Positions 1 to 8,165 are shown, numbered from the stretch's first letter. The stretch is DNA of 64,000 nt from Paludibacteraceae bacterium (GCA_017477325.1 JAFUWV010000009.1:1-64000), one strand, 5' to 3'. The notes: generated by a model from the letters alone, not told the origin. Numbers and translations are program-made.

Positions 1-25
1 GGGGTTCAAGTCCCCCCAGTGGCTC
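1..25 (+). tRNA. Putative 3' end of a tRNA gene (partial, cut by window start)
   Basis: The first 25 bases read as a T-arm (GGGG-TTCAAGT-CCCC, probably a fifth pair lost at the window edge) followed by CAGTGGC, which would be the 3' acceptor strand. A tRNA with 5' acceptor GCCACTG would fit; from memory a Bacteroidales tRNA-Thr(CGT) has this shape, but the anticodon is outside the window. It may instead be just the first unit of the array that follows. Confidence 0.35.
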
Positions 26-150
26 ACAGGAGTACAAATATCGCCGGTTCGAGTCCGGCCAGTGGCTCAACACGACAAAAGTCGGCGGTTCGAGTCCGCC
101 CAGTGGCTCCATAGTGAGACTATCCCCGGTTCGAGTCCGGGTAGTGGCTC
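1..150 (+). repeat. Tandem array of four tRNA T-arm/acceptor-like units
   Basis: AGTGGCTC recurs at 18, 61, 102 and 143, a period of 41-43 bases. Each copy is preceded by a complete T-arm with T-loop TTCAAGT or TTCGAGT. The 5-bp T-stems differ from unit to unit yet stay perfectly paired: GCCGG/CCGGC, GGCGG/CCGCC, CCCGG/CCGGG. Two units also carry a small hairpin just before the T-arm (CGAC-AAAA-GTCG and ATAGT-GAG-ACTAT), where a variable or anticodon arm would lie. No unit has D-arm, anticodon arm or 5' acceptor strand, so none is a functional tRNA. The array ends directly in a terminator, suggesting that it is transcribed. It could be stacked attachment-site remnants at a tRNA 3' end or a structured RNA. 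Confidence 0.75.
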
Positions 151-190
151 AACAAATAAGCACCTTATTTTGAGGTGCTTATTTGTTTTT
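151..190 (+). terminator. Strong rho-independent terminator after T-arm array
   Basis: A perfect 15-bp stem (AACAAATAAGCACCT at 151-165 with its complement at 173-187) encloses a 7-base loop and is followed by T's. It ends forward transcription coming from the T-arm array or from a tRNA gene upstream of the window. Because the stem is symmetric it could also stop the minus-strand lipoprotein operon arriving from the right. Confidence 0.85.
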
Positions 191-254
191 AATACCTTAT
201 AGTATGTGGCCTACGCATTGACACTACTTGGCATATGGACAACGAACACTTAGA

Positions 255-1715
255 CTAATTCAGTCTCACCATGACGGAGATGACTTGTCCGGCGGTGGTA
301 TCTCCGGCTTTGTAGACACGGGCTTTGCCTTTGTCTTCTCCGGAAACAGGCAAGATGATAGTGGTCTCATAGCCATCTATAGTGAGTGCCGATTTGCGGA
401 AGGCTTGTGCGCGTGGCACGTATTGCCAGTTTGCGGAAATAGTGCTCTTGACGATAGAAGCATCCGAGTTCAGTTCGGTGTAGTCGATCACTACTTGTTC
501 CGCTTCGCTCTTGCTCAGGTCGCAGATATAGAAAGACTGCTGGTCGCCGCTCATCACATACGCGATACCCTGGTAATAGCCTTCGTCCGGATAGTAAGTC
601 GGTAGCGGACTACTCGACAAACTCCAGTTGTTGAAATCAAAGACAAATTTCTGTCCGCCAAGCATCCATGTAGCTTTGCTATTACGGCTGACGCCCGGCA
701 GGTTCTCCAAATCATACATCGAAGCCCCGCTTATTTCTGCGATTTTCTCTCCCAAAACGGCTTTGCTTTCCGCCTCAGAGAGCGCGACGGAATAGACCAC
801 AGGCTTTCCTTCTATTTGTCCAAGGGCATAGAGTGTCTCATCCACGGAGATAAGACGGTAGTTCTCGTCAAAGCCTATAATCTTGCCGGAGGGGACAAAC
901 ATTACGCCCGGTATGCCGTTTCCTGTATAATCGCCATATTCATCTTGATAGAACAGATTCAGACCGAATGCGCCGCGTTTGTCCGGCATGATCACATCTG
1001 TTGTGAGTTTGTCGCTGTGCATGGTCGTTACCGCTAACTGGTCGCCTTCATCTTTTAAGCGGTATAAGGTGTTGTGAATAGGCATCGAATGGTAGTCGCT
1101 GTTGGCATAAATCTCGCCATTTATTGCCTCTACGATACCATATATATCCGTTTGGTCAGCATCCCACTTGACATTGCCGTAGAAGGGGCGTCCTTGTGAT
1201 CCGTCCCACTCGAAGAGTGCGCCGTCTTTGCGGCGTACCAAGAAGTTGTTGTGGTAGTCCGAATGCTCAGCGATTACCTCTTTGATTTTGCTGTACGCCG
1301 GTTCTGGTAGTTCGTCTAAGTCAGGATACACATAGTTGCAACCATACAGCCATAGCCACTCATCGCCTATGGAATAGACATACTGCATGCTCAGGCGCAA
1401 GTTCGCTTTGATAAGGTTTTTGGCATCACCGCTTCCGCCGACATCTATCGCGTAGGTGATTTCCACGAGTGTGCCGTCTCCGGAAACGGAATAAGCCATG
1501 CCGTCTTCCACTAATTCATCTTCTCCTGCTGCACGCATGCGAGCTGGAGCATTTTTGCCTGCTTTCTGTCCACGCGAAGCGAGGGCTAAGGTGTTGACAC
1601 CGTTCAAGTTCATTTTCCGAAACTTGACGCCATTCACGTTTCCTCCGCCTTCGCAGGAGGACATGCCTATTGCAACGACTATCGCTGCCAAGGCGAATAA
1701 TAAATTACGTTTCAT
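255..1715 (-). CDS. Lipoprotein, paralogue 3 of a tandem triplet
   Basis: A 486-residue putative lipoprotein of unknown function. The N-terminus is a lipoprotein signal with the lipobox Cys in IGMSSCEGGG; the acidic/glycine residues after the Cys suit Bacteroidales lipoprotein export. It is paralogous over its full length to the next two genes: shared blocks include YAIGDEWLWL-like motifs, LVRRKDGALFEWD, FYICDLSK and the C-terminal AGQVISVMVRLN. No catalytic motif is visible. The repeated short beta-like blocks suggest an all-beta surface protein, but that is inference. It is last in a three-gene minus-strand array, 55 bases behind its neighbour. I do not recognise a named family. Confidence 0.85.
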   Translation of the reverse strand: MKRNLLFALAAIVVAIGMSSCEGGGNVNGVKFRKMNLNGVNTLALASRGQKAGKNAPARMRAAGEDELVEDGMAYSVSGDGTLVEITYAIDVGGSGDAKNLIKANLRLSMQYVYSIGDEWLWLYGCNYVYPDLDELPEPAYSKIKEVIAEHSDYHNNFLVRRKDGALFEWDGSQGRPFYGNVKWDADQTDIYGIVEAINGEIYANSDYHSMPIHNTLYRLKDEGDQLAVTTMHSDKLTTDVIMPDKRGAFGLNLFYQDEYGDYTGNGIPGVMFVPSGKIIGFDENYRLISVDETLYALGQIEGKPVVYSVALSEAESKAVLGEKIAEISGASMYDLENLPGVSRNSKATWMLGGQKFVFDFNNWSLSSSPLPTYYPDEGYYQGIAYVMSGDQQSFYICDLSKSEAEQVVIDYTELNSDASIVKSTISANWQYVPRAQAFRKSALTIDGYETTIILPVSGEDKGKARVYKAGDTTAGQVISVMVRLN

Positions 1716-1770
1716 AATATTTAATCTTTTCTCCCTTCCTTTTAGGGAAGGGTTGGGGTTAGGCTTATAT

Positions 1771-3249
1771 TTAGTTCAATCTTACCATGACGGAGATGAC
1801 TTGTCCGGCGGTGGATTCGCCTGGTTTGAAGACGCGTGCTTTGCCTTTGTTCTCACCGGCTACATCTACCATGATAGTTAATTGTTTACCATTCATAGTG
1901 ATAGCCGTCTTTTGGAAGGATTGGGTGCTTGGATCATACTTGCCAAACGGTTTCTCCGTCACTATCTGTGCCTGGTAAGCATCGTATTCGCTCCAATCGA
2001 CAACAACCTGTTCAGCTGCATCTTTTGATAAATCACAGATATAGAACGAGTGTTCATCGTTATTCATGATATAAGCGATATTATCGTAATAATCTCTTTC
2101 GTTATCCGGGTAGTAGTCCGGCAGATCCATGTGCGTGACTTTTTTGCCTTTAGGGTCAAAGGTAAACTTCTTATTGTGGTCAAGCCATGATAGCGTTTCG
2201 GTTTTGCTAATAGGGCCGGCTACGGTCTCGATGTCCGGCAATTCTGCGAGCAATTCACCTACTTTGGCCTGAACAACAGGCGATTCTTGCAAGTCCAAGG
2301 CATAGAAAGCAGTACCGTATCCGCGAATAACGGCAATGGCATATAGCGTACCATTGATGGAAGATACATACCAATTAGCCTCTTTATGCTCATCGCTTGT
2401 AATAGCAACAATGTTCAGCGTATTCGGGAAGAGCACTCCGGTCTTATACGTCCATCCCCATTCGCCTCCTCGATAGCCGATATCACCGCCTATGGCACCT
2501 CGGTTGTCCGGAAGAATAGATTCGAAATAGAGCGTGTTCTCATGCATCATACGTACGTTCAGGTAATCGCCTTCGTCTTTGAGTTGGTACACCATTTTGG
2601 CATCGCTATATTCGCTTAAACAATACACCTCACCCTTCATACTCTCCACAATGGTATAGATATCCGAAGGACGACGGTTTCCCGCCAGCGGATGTCCCTC
2701 AATATCGTATTCCAGATAAGGCAGAATATTGTAGTCCCATTCAAACAGCGCACCGTCTTTGAGCCGGACAAGGAAATGTTTACTCATGAGCGGGTTGCAT
2801 TTCTCTGCTAACATGCTTCGATAAGGTTCTTCTACTTGATCGAGTTCCGGGTAATCATATCGGCAGTTATAGAGCCACAACCAATCATCTCCAATCGGAT
2901 AGATATACTCCATCGCCAAGCGCATGTGAGCCTGAACCATATCAATAATCTCGCCATTGCCACGACAATTGATGGTGTATGAGACTTCGACTAAAGTACC
3001 ATCTTCCGAAACGGAATAGATGGGGTCTCTCATATCATAAACGGTGTCGCCTTCAGCAGCAGGAGCACGCCGTGGCGCATTTTGTGCATCAGAACTGATA
3101 GAAGCTAAGGCAAGCGCGTTAACTCCGTCCAAGTGCATACGTTTGAACTCCAGTTCTTTGAGTTTTCCGCTCCCACCACCGCCCTGGCAGGAGGTCATGC
3201 CTATTGCAGCCACTATGACCGCAAGGGCGTATAAGAAACTGCGTTTCAT
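1771..3249 (-). CDS. Lipoprotein, paralogue 2 of a tandem triplet
   Basis: A 492-residue lipoprotein with signal peptide and lipobox Cys in IGMTSCQGGG, the middle member of the triplet. It shares with its neighbours the N-terminal LALAS block, the LVRLKDGALFEWD block, FYICDLSKDAAEQVVVD and the identical end AGQVISVMVRLN. At DNA level its last ~45 codons are strikingly close to the flanking copies, whereas the middle thirds diverge. This pattern suggests gene conversion at the ends or strong constraint there. The gap to the upstream copy is 23 bases, so co-transcription is likely. No known enzymatic motif is seen, and function is unknown. Confidence 0.85.
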   Translation of the reverse strand: MKRSFLYALAVIVAAIGMTSCQGGGGSGKLKELEFKRMHLDGVNALALASISSDAQNAPRRAPAAEGDTVYDMRDPIYSVSEDGTLVEVSYTINCRGNGEIIDMVQAHMRLAMEYIYPIGDDWLWLYNCRYDYPELDQVEEPYRSMLAEKCNPLMSKHFLVRLKDGALFEWDYNILPYLEYDIEGHPLAGNRRPSDIYTIVESMKGEVYCLSEYSDAKMVYQLKDEGDYLNVRMMHENTLYFESILPDNRGAIGGDIGYRGGEWGWTYKTGVLFPNTLNIVAITSDEHKEANWYVSSINGTLYAIAVIRGYGTAFYALDLQESPVVQAKVGELLAELPDIETVAGPISKTETLSWLDHNKKFTFDPKGKKVTHMDLPDYYPDNERDYYDNIAYIMNNDEHSFYICDLSKDAAEQVVVDWSEYDAYQAQIVTEKPFGKYDPSTQSFQKTAITMNGKQLTIMVDVAGENKGKARVFKPGESTAGQVISVMVRLN

Positions 3250-3272
3250 ATTTGTAATTGGTTATTGGTGAT

Positions 3273-4811
3273 TTAGTTGAGGCGTACCATGACGGAGATA
3301 ACTTGTCCGGCGGTGTTTTCGCCCTCACGGAAAACGAGCGCCTTGCCTTTATATTCGCCAGATACATAGATATAGATGTTCAGCATAGTGCCATCCGTCA
3401 ACATGAGAGACGATCTGAACGATTGCGTATTGGGATCGTAGCTGATAGAACCGCTCTTGCCGGGAACAATCTTCATCAGATATTCAGCCAAAGCGCTGTA
3501 ATCAATGGTCACTTCCTCGGCGGCATCTTTCGATAGGTCGCAGATATAGAACGAACTCGGCAGCGGGTTTTGCGGGTCGTCTACGGAATAGGCTATGCCG
3601 TCATAATAACTATTCTCATCGCCGGGATAGTGTGCAGGCAGCACACGTTTGGCAACGGTCTTGGCTATCGGGTCAACAGAATAGATGGCATTGCCTTGCC
3701 ACCACGTCATGACAGAGGTTTTATACGGTCTCTTGAACGGCCACATATCAGTGGGAGTCCATAATATCTGTTGGAGTGATTCGGCCGTTGTTTTACCCAA
3801 ATTAACAAGTACATCTGTTGCAATCCACATATCCTGTGGATCTGTGATATGCTCAATGGCTAATAACGCAGCATCTGTAACATACATATCTTCGGTATAT
3901 TTGAAACCGATAGCATATAATGTATTGTTTATGCTGACCAAATGGATATTGCCATAGGGCTCTTTCCCTTCTTCTGTTTTGGACCAAACCAATTGGGTTT
4001 CACCCGGCTTGTCAGGAAAAATGAATGCGCCCTGTTCATAGATAATAGAGCCGAATATGCCACGGCTGTCGGGGAGCAGACATTCAGCTTGCTGCGTACT
4101 GTTAAGCATATTCACTACATTCAGGTAGTCGCCTTTGTCCTCCAATTTATAGACTCTTCCGTAATAATCATCCAAGCCACCCATAGAAGGGCATGTGAAC
4201 AAGTCTTTGCCCATTATTTCCACTTCGCCATATACATCGCTCGGCTTCCAGTAGCCACGACCACGTTGCGGGCGACCTTGTTCGCGTGACCACTCAAAGA
4301 GTGCACCATCAGACCTGCGGACGAGGAAATTAGATTCAAACGCTGCGTGCATCAACTCGCGAATCTTACCGCGCAGAGGCTCCTGCACATCCTCAATACC
4401 CGGGTAGTCGTACTCGCAGTTGACGAGCCAGAGCCATTCGTCACCGATCGCGTAGATATACTGCGCTTTGAGGCGCATGTTCGCCTTGATCATATCCACG
4501 ATTTCGCCGTTACCAATCACCTCGATGGTATAGTGTACTTCTACCAACGTGCCATCCTCGGAAACCGTAAAAATGGGATTGGAGATATTATACTCCGGAT
4601 CTCCCTCATCCATCAATGCCGCAGGCAAGCGCGCAGGCATTTTCTGGGGATTACCCGCGTCTGACGCCAACGCCAGCGCTTTCGCTCCTGCGATGTTCAT
4701 GCGTTTGAATTGCATGGAACTTACTTTGCCTCCAGGTTCGTCTTGACAGGAGACGAGAAATAGCATGGCAATCATTCCGATGCCAAGTGCTACAGAAATT
4801 TTCTTTACCAT
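3273..4811 (-). CDS. Lipoprotein, paralogue 1 of a tandem triplet (operon head)
   Basis: A 512-residue lipoprotein with lipobox Cys in FLVSCQDEPGG. It is the longest and most divergent member, with extra sequence around residues 330-400 (an insert rich in Trp, Lys and Pro including WTPTDMWPFKRP). It retains the family's ISNPIFTVSEDGTLVEVHY block, LVRRSDGALFEW, FYICDLSKDAAEEV and the terminal AGQVISVMVRLN. It is first in the minus-strand array; the nearest good promoter is almost 500 bases upstream (5306-5337). No function can be assigned. A cell-surface beta-propeller-like protein is one possibility, untested. Confidence 0.85.
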   Translation of the reverse strand: MVKKISVALGIGMIAMLFLVSCQDEPGGKVSSMQFKRMNIAGAKALALASDAGNPQKMPARLPAALMDEGDPEYNISNPIFTVSEDGTLVEVHYTIEVIGNGEIVDMIKANMRLKAQYIYAIGDEWLWLVNCEYDYPGIEDVQEPLRGKIRELMHAAFESNFLVRRSDGALFEWSREQGRPQRGRGYWKPSDVYGEVEIMGKDLFTCPSMGGLDDYYGRVYKLEDKGDYLNVVNMLNSTQQAECLLPDSRGIFGSIIYEQGAFIFPDKPGETQLVWSKTEEGKEPYGNIHLVSINNTLYAIGFKYTEDMYVTDAALLAIEHITDPQDMWIATDVLVNLGKTTAESLQQILWTPTDMWPFKRPYKTSVMTWWQGNAIYSVDPIAKTVAKRVLPAHYPGDENSYYDGIAYSVDDPQNPLPSSFYICDLSKDAAEEVTIDYSALAEYLMKIVPGKSGSISYDPNTQSFRSSLMLTDGTMLNIYIYVSGEYKGKALVFREGENTAGQVISVMVRLN

Positions 4812-5473
4812 AATAAATGAGTATTTGTTCCGGCTCTTACACCTTCGCCGGGCTTGGGGTTGCTGAGTTGTTTTCGCTCGTTAGCCCTTTTGTCCTCTCT
4901 TGGATAGCTATACAAAAAAGCATGGGCTTTCGCGCTTGTTTATATTGGGTCTTTCGGGTCTCGACTCCCATTACCTCCAATACATGCAGAAAGTCCACAC
5001 TTTAGTGTGAACATTCGCTATATTAACGAAGGTAATTTTCAAGTTGTCGAGAAATGAAAGACTCCTTAATAAAGCAAATGTGCTTATTTATGTATGTCGT
5101 TTGTCGCTGTTCTTATACCATAGGCGATAATTAGTGATCTTACAATTATTTTGTACTTAACTCTTGTTTAAGTATATCGTATCCTTAGTACTCGTACGAA
5201 GCACCATTGAGCAGACCGAACCGTTGTGCGAATGCACCTATGCAACACACAAGCCAAGAGATGGTATTTTGTGTAGTTCGAGACATACTTATCCAAATAT
5301 CGCTGCAAAATTACGAAAAATTTTAGCACAAAACAAATAAATCAACCAGAAAATGACTAATGAGAGTGTTTTGTTTGCAAATGCCATGAGAATGTGCTGC
5401 TTATAAAGCAGCTTAGGCATTTGGGTTCACGTTACAATTACTTATGCCGCCACATGGGACAATCCCTTACTAT
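4812..5473. other. Gene-free region, probable long leader of the lipoprotein operon
   Basis: About 660 bases without a convincing gene. The forward 62-codon frame at 4817-5005 has no homology I recognise and lies antisense to the leader. If the minus-strand promoter at 5306-5337 is used, transcription would start near 5299, giving a leader of about 490 bases before the ATG at 4811. Such a leader is unusually long and could contain a regulatory RNA or attenuator. I saw no clear terminator or known riboswitch fold in it. The part from 5340 to 5473 precedes the T-arm-like unit. Confidence 0.5.
5306..5337 (-). promoter_or_regulatory. Bacteroidetes-type promoter for the lipoprotein triplet
   Basis: On the minus strand TAATTTTG (plus CAAAATTA, 5306-5313) matches the -7 consensus TAnnTTTG. 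A TTTG (plus CAAA, 5334-5337) lies 20 bases upstream, the right spacing for the -33 box. Confidence 0.5.
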
Positions 5474-5533
5474 AGCACGGTTAGTGCTGGTCGGGGGTTC
5501 GAGTCCGGGTAGTGACTCAACACGATAAAAGTG
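5474..5533 (+). repeat. Second, degraded T-arm unit
   Basis: GGTCGGGGGTTCGAGTCC followed by GGGTAGTGACTCAACACGATAAAAG closely matches the units at 1-150; compare CTCAACACGACAAAAGTC at 67-84. It keeps the tRNA variable-loop-like GGTCG before the T-arm, is preceded by a perfect hairpin AGCAC-GGTTA-GTGCT (5474-5488), and its T-stem is mispaired. With the left array it brackets the lipoprotein triplet. Confidence 0.7.
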
Positions 5534-5720
5534 GAAGCCCTTCTCCTGCGATAGCCTGTATCCTCTTTGCAAGGACTTGAAGCCCGCTGAAACGAATGAG
5601 GCAAAAGGTCTTCACCTCGTCTGCGGAATAGTTCTGCGTAAGCAGGAAAAACACATACCGCATCTGTGATGCGGTCATTTCCTGCCAACAGGTCGGGAGT
5701 GTCAGATTAAGCGTAATCAT
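5517..5720 (-). pseudogene. Truncated hypothetical protein, N-terminal fragment
   Basis: The fragment has 67 codons from the ATG at 5720. It begins MITLNLTLPTCWQEMT, then SQMRYVFFLLTQNYSADEVK and CLIRFSG. The W-Q-E-x-T...Q-x-R-Y-V pattern resembles the start of a small protein family common in Bacteroidetes, often near mobile genes, whose members I recall as about twice this length. Here the frame runs into the T-arm repeat and stops within it at 5517, so the gene appears to have been cut by whatever placed the repeat. Family membership is from memory. Confidence 0.5.
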
Positions 5721-5797
5721 AAAAAAGCAGCACTTTTGTTTTTGATGCAAAAGTACTGCTTAACAAGCGTGTCAGAAAAGACAAACTCCAATACAAT

Positions 5798-5938
5798 CTA
5801 TACCGCTATCGTCTCAAGGTCGTCGGGAACAATCACTTGTCCGCTGTACACAGATTTTGCTTCGGCTGTATACTTATTGCGGCGTGTGGCAAGTGCATTA
5901 CCGGTCCCGAGGATAGTGATTTGATTATCTGTGTGCAT
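5798..5938 (-). CDS. Small ORF, 46 codons, possible gene remnant
   Basis: The frame encodes MHTDNQITILGTGNALATRR and about 26 more residues. ITILGTGNALAT resembles the opening strand and metal-site loop of RNase Z-like MBL hydrolases, but the rest does not continue in that family, so it would be a remnant. Support for expression is a good minus-strand promoter 16 bases upstream of the ATG. It may equally be a random frame behind a chance promoter. Confidence 0.25.
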   Translation of the reverse strand: MHTDNQITILGTGNALATRRNKYTAEAKSVYSGQVIVPDDLETIAV

Positions 5939-5953
5939 ACCGCAAATTTTCTG

Positions 5954-5985
5954 CAAAGGTACTCTTTGGGGGACACTTATGCAAA
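5954..5985 (-). promoter_or_regulatory. Bacteroidetes-type promoter, minus strand
   Basis: TACCTTTG on the minus strand (plus CAAAGGTA, 5954-5961) with TTTG 20 bases upstream (plus CAAA, 5982-5985). It would transcribe the small ORF at 5798-5938 and the truncated gene beyond it. Confidence 0.5.
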
Positions 5986-6135
5986 TAAAACTGCTTTTTA
6001 CCACCAATATCTACCGGAATTTTGTTGATCTTGGTAAGATTTCTGCGCAAACAGCTCTGCGGCTTGCGAAGTATGCCACTTCGGGAAGAGTGCTTTCTGA
6101 CTTTTTTAGTGTGTCTATGTAAGTGCTCTACAATT

Positions 6136-7038
6136 TCACTTTACTTGCATGCCAATTGCGGAATAAACTTTGTTGTCACGAATAATGAGAAGTCGCCCAT
6201 CATTAATGACTTTTGTGTATTTTACTTCTGTACTTTTAATGTCGTCAATATCTAAAGTCAGGTCTTCGGTTACCAACCTAACGCCCACTCCGTCTTGAAT
6301 AGCATGACAATAGGTAACAATAGAATATCCATCCGTTATGGACACACTCCATGCTGAATTCTCATTATCCTTCGTATTTGACCAATAGCTGCTCGATCCG
6401 TCAGCTGCGACCGGTCTGAACTTAGTACCCAAACGCGAACCCATTGCCGGCAGGAACACAGCGCCTGCCTGCTCCATTTGCTGCCATTGGGCTTCTGTAT
6501 AGACATTGCCCGCCCATGTAGTCGCATCGGCTGCAAAACTCAGTCCTTGCGGCAGTTTCCATGCATCGGGCAGAAGAATACAGCCATGCACACCGTTCAC
6601 TGTTGCCAAGGCACGGAGTTTGTCCGCATTGGCACGGTCATAAATCAGATATTCCCATTCCAGCTTGGATAGCGTGCGCCATTTATTGGCGGTGTTGGTG
6701 CCGTTGGAGATGGGATGAATGCCCCAGTCGGTGAAAGTGGCATAATCGCCTTCATTTTCGGATGCCAAAGTGGGATTGTTGCCCGTGCCCCAGCCGAACA
6801 AATCAATGTAACCATTATAGGTCGGAGAGATGTTGGCATTGTCGGCGCCAATCATGTCGTACTGTTTCTGAGCAAAGCGCCAGACGTCCTCTGCAGGGTT
6901 GTACTGCAGGTTGCCTTGAGAGAAAATCACTTTTTTCCCGTTTTCATTGATGGAAAACTGTCCGGGAATACCGCCTTCGGCGAACATAGCCATGCTCGCT
7001 GCAAGCATAACCGTTAGTGAGAAGATTTTTGTTTTCAT
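6136..7038 (-). CDS. Secreted FISUMP-type protein with C-terminal sorting-like tail
   Basis: 300 residues. There is an N-terminal signal peptide (MKTKIFSLTVMLAASMAMFA). The body has the aromatic-rich repeats typical of Fibrobacter-succinogenes-major-paralogue (FISUMP)-like proteins: FSQGNLQYNPAEDVWRFA, FGWGTGNNP, LSKLEWEYLIYDR, GVHGCILLPDAW and SSYWSNT. The final ~30 residues (KVINDGRLLIIRDNKVYSA) resemble the degenerate C-terminal tail found on many Bacteroidales secreted proteins, so export through type IX secretion is plausible. Molecular function is unknown. It lies 36 bases behind the repeat lipoprotein and probably shares its transcript. A fragment of a relative lies at 31924-32322. Confidence 0.8.
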   Translation of the reverse strand: MKTKIFSLTVMLAASMAMFAEGGIPGQFSINENGKKVIFSQGNLQYNPAEDVWRFAQKQYDMIGADNANISPTYNGYIDLFGWGTGNNPTLASENEGDYATFTDWGIHPISNGTNTANKWRTLSKLEWEYLIYDRANADKLRALATVNGVHGCILLPDAWKLPQGLSFAADATTWAGNVYTEAQWQQMEQAGAVFLPAMGSRLGTKFRPVAADGSSSYWSNTKDNENSAWSVSITDGYSIVTYCHAIQDGVGVRLVTEDLTLDIDDIKSTEVKYTKVINDGRLLIIRDNKVYSAIGMQVK

Positions 7039-7074
7039 AATGATGATTGTTTGGTATGAATGTGAGTTTACTGT

Positions 7075-8052
7075 TTATTCTGCATTCAGGGTGTCGCAGG
7101 CATCGGGGTCTGCGGCAGCGGATTTCTCATAGGAAGCCGTTCCGACACCCGTGCCGTTTATCGCGTTCACTTGCGCTTTGGCTTCTGACTCGGTGCCCCA
7201 GTAATACGCAACAGAGGTCTGCCCCATGACGGTGGATGTGATTTTCCAGCAGGCTTCCTCACCTTCCGTCGGATTGCTATTTTCTTTCAGCTCGTTGCAG
7301 GCGTCTTCGTCTTTGGCGTCTGCCTCAGAGTAAGTATATTGGAGACCCATCTTGTCAAACTCTTCATTCAGTTGCCGCTCTGTCATCCAAACATAATTGG
7401 TAATATTCATGCCATAGGCGCTTTGGATAACTTGCCAGCATTTGTACGTAGTGTTGTCAAACTTGCTATAGTCTTTAGGCTGATCGGGATTGCCGCCCGG
7501 ATTGTCTTCTCCGTTCAACGCATCACATGCCTCTTCATCAGCGGCAGCTGCACGTTTGTAGCTGTGCGTCACACCTTTGGACTGATAGTAATCATGACGC
7601 TCTTTCATGTTTTGCTCCGGCATCCAGCCATAAGTTGTTTCCGATTGTCCGCCTGCGCTCATGGTCTCTTCCCAGCATTCAGCGCCTTCCCATACCTTTT
7701 TATGGCATGCGTCTGCGTCGTTGGCTTCAGCCTCCGTGTACATCACTTTCTTGGTTTGTTCGCCCGCAAACTGTTCGTCCATGGCGAGAAGCATCTTGGC
7801 GATGGCGCCCACTTGGGCTTCAGTGCCCCATTCGTACTGACGGCTGATGGTTGTGCCGTCGCACCATAGATCAATGGCCCAGCATTTGTAATCCTTGTCG
7901 TCCATAATGGACAAATCAATCTGGTCGGCAGATGTAATCCACTCGCCCGGCTCGGCGGGTTGGTCTGCCGGTTTGTTCTGATTGCAAGCATTGAAGAATA
8001 CCACGCTTGCCATGCACAGAAGTGCTACATAAAATCTTTTCATACTTTTCAT
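7075..8052 (-). CDS. Lipoprotein with four CW...AC repeats
   Basis: 325 residues, lipobox Cys in VVFFNACNQNK. After a short linker the protein consists of four repeats of about 60-70 residues. Each opens with Cys-Trp (KCWAID, ECWEET, KCWQVI, ACWKIT), continues with a W/Y-containing turn before a charged position (YEWGTE, YGWMPE, YVWMTE, YYWGTE), then a Y-x-x-A block and an end D-x-x-AC. The paired first and last Cys of each repeat could form a disulfide. I do not recognise this repeat as a named domain. A 20-residue Asn/Gly/Pro linker separates repeats 2 and 3. It is the first gene of a two-gene operon with the FISUMP protein. Confidence 0.8.
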   Translation of the reverse strand: MKSMKRFYVALLCMASVVFFNACNQNKPADQPAEPGEWITSADQIDLSIMDDKDYKCWAIDLWCDGTTISRQYEWGTEAQVGAIAKMLLAMDEQFAGEQTKKVMYTEAEANDADACHKKVWEGAECWEETMSAGGQSETTYGWMPEQNMKERHDYYQSKGVTHSYKRAAAADEEACDALNGEDNPGGNPDQPKDYSKFDNTTYKCWQVIQSAYGMNITNYVWMTERQLNEEFDKMGLQYTYSEADAKDEDACNELKENSNPTEGEEACWKITSTVMGQTSVAYYWGTESEAKAQVNAINGTGVGTASYEKSAAADPDACDTLNAE

Positions 8053-8165
8053 ATATTTAAATTAGTAAGTTGCGTGTTGTATTTACACGAAACAGTGAGA
8101 AATGATGCTAATATGATACTAATATATTTGAATCAGGAAGTATAATCAATACCTGAAATTCTGTA

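Larger units (their letters stand above)
5739..6135. other. Spacer with one small promoter-bearing ORF
   Basis: About 400 bases between the truncated gene and the FISUMP gene. The only candidate is a minus-strand frame of 46 codons at 5798-5938, described separately. The forward frames here overlap each other and lack recognisable motifs. Confidence 0.5.

Noticed and set aside
1-150. CRISPR array
   Set aside because: Period is 41-43 bases, but the 'repeat' parts vary in the T-stem, there are only four units, the spacers are 10-15 bases and no cas gene is near. T-arm structure explains it better.
1-150. Cluster of complete tRNA genes
   Set aside because: Units are ~41 bases, with no anticodon arm, D-arm or 5' acceptor strand.
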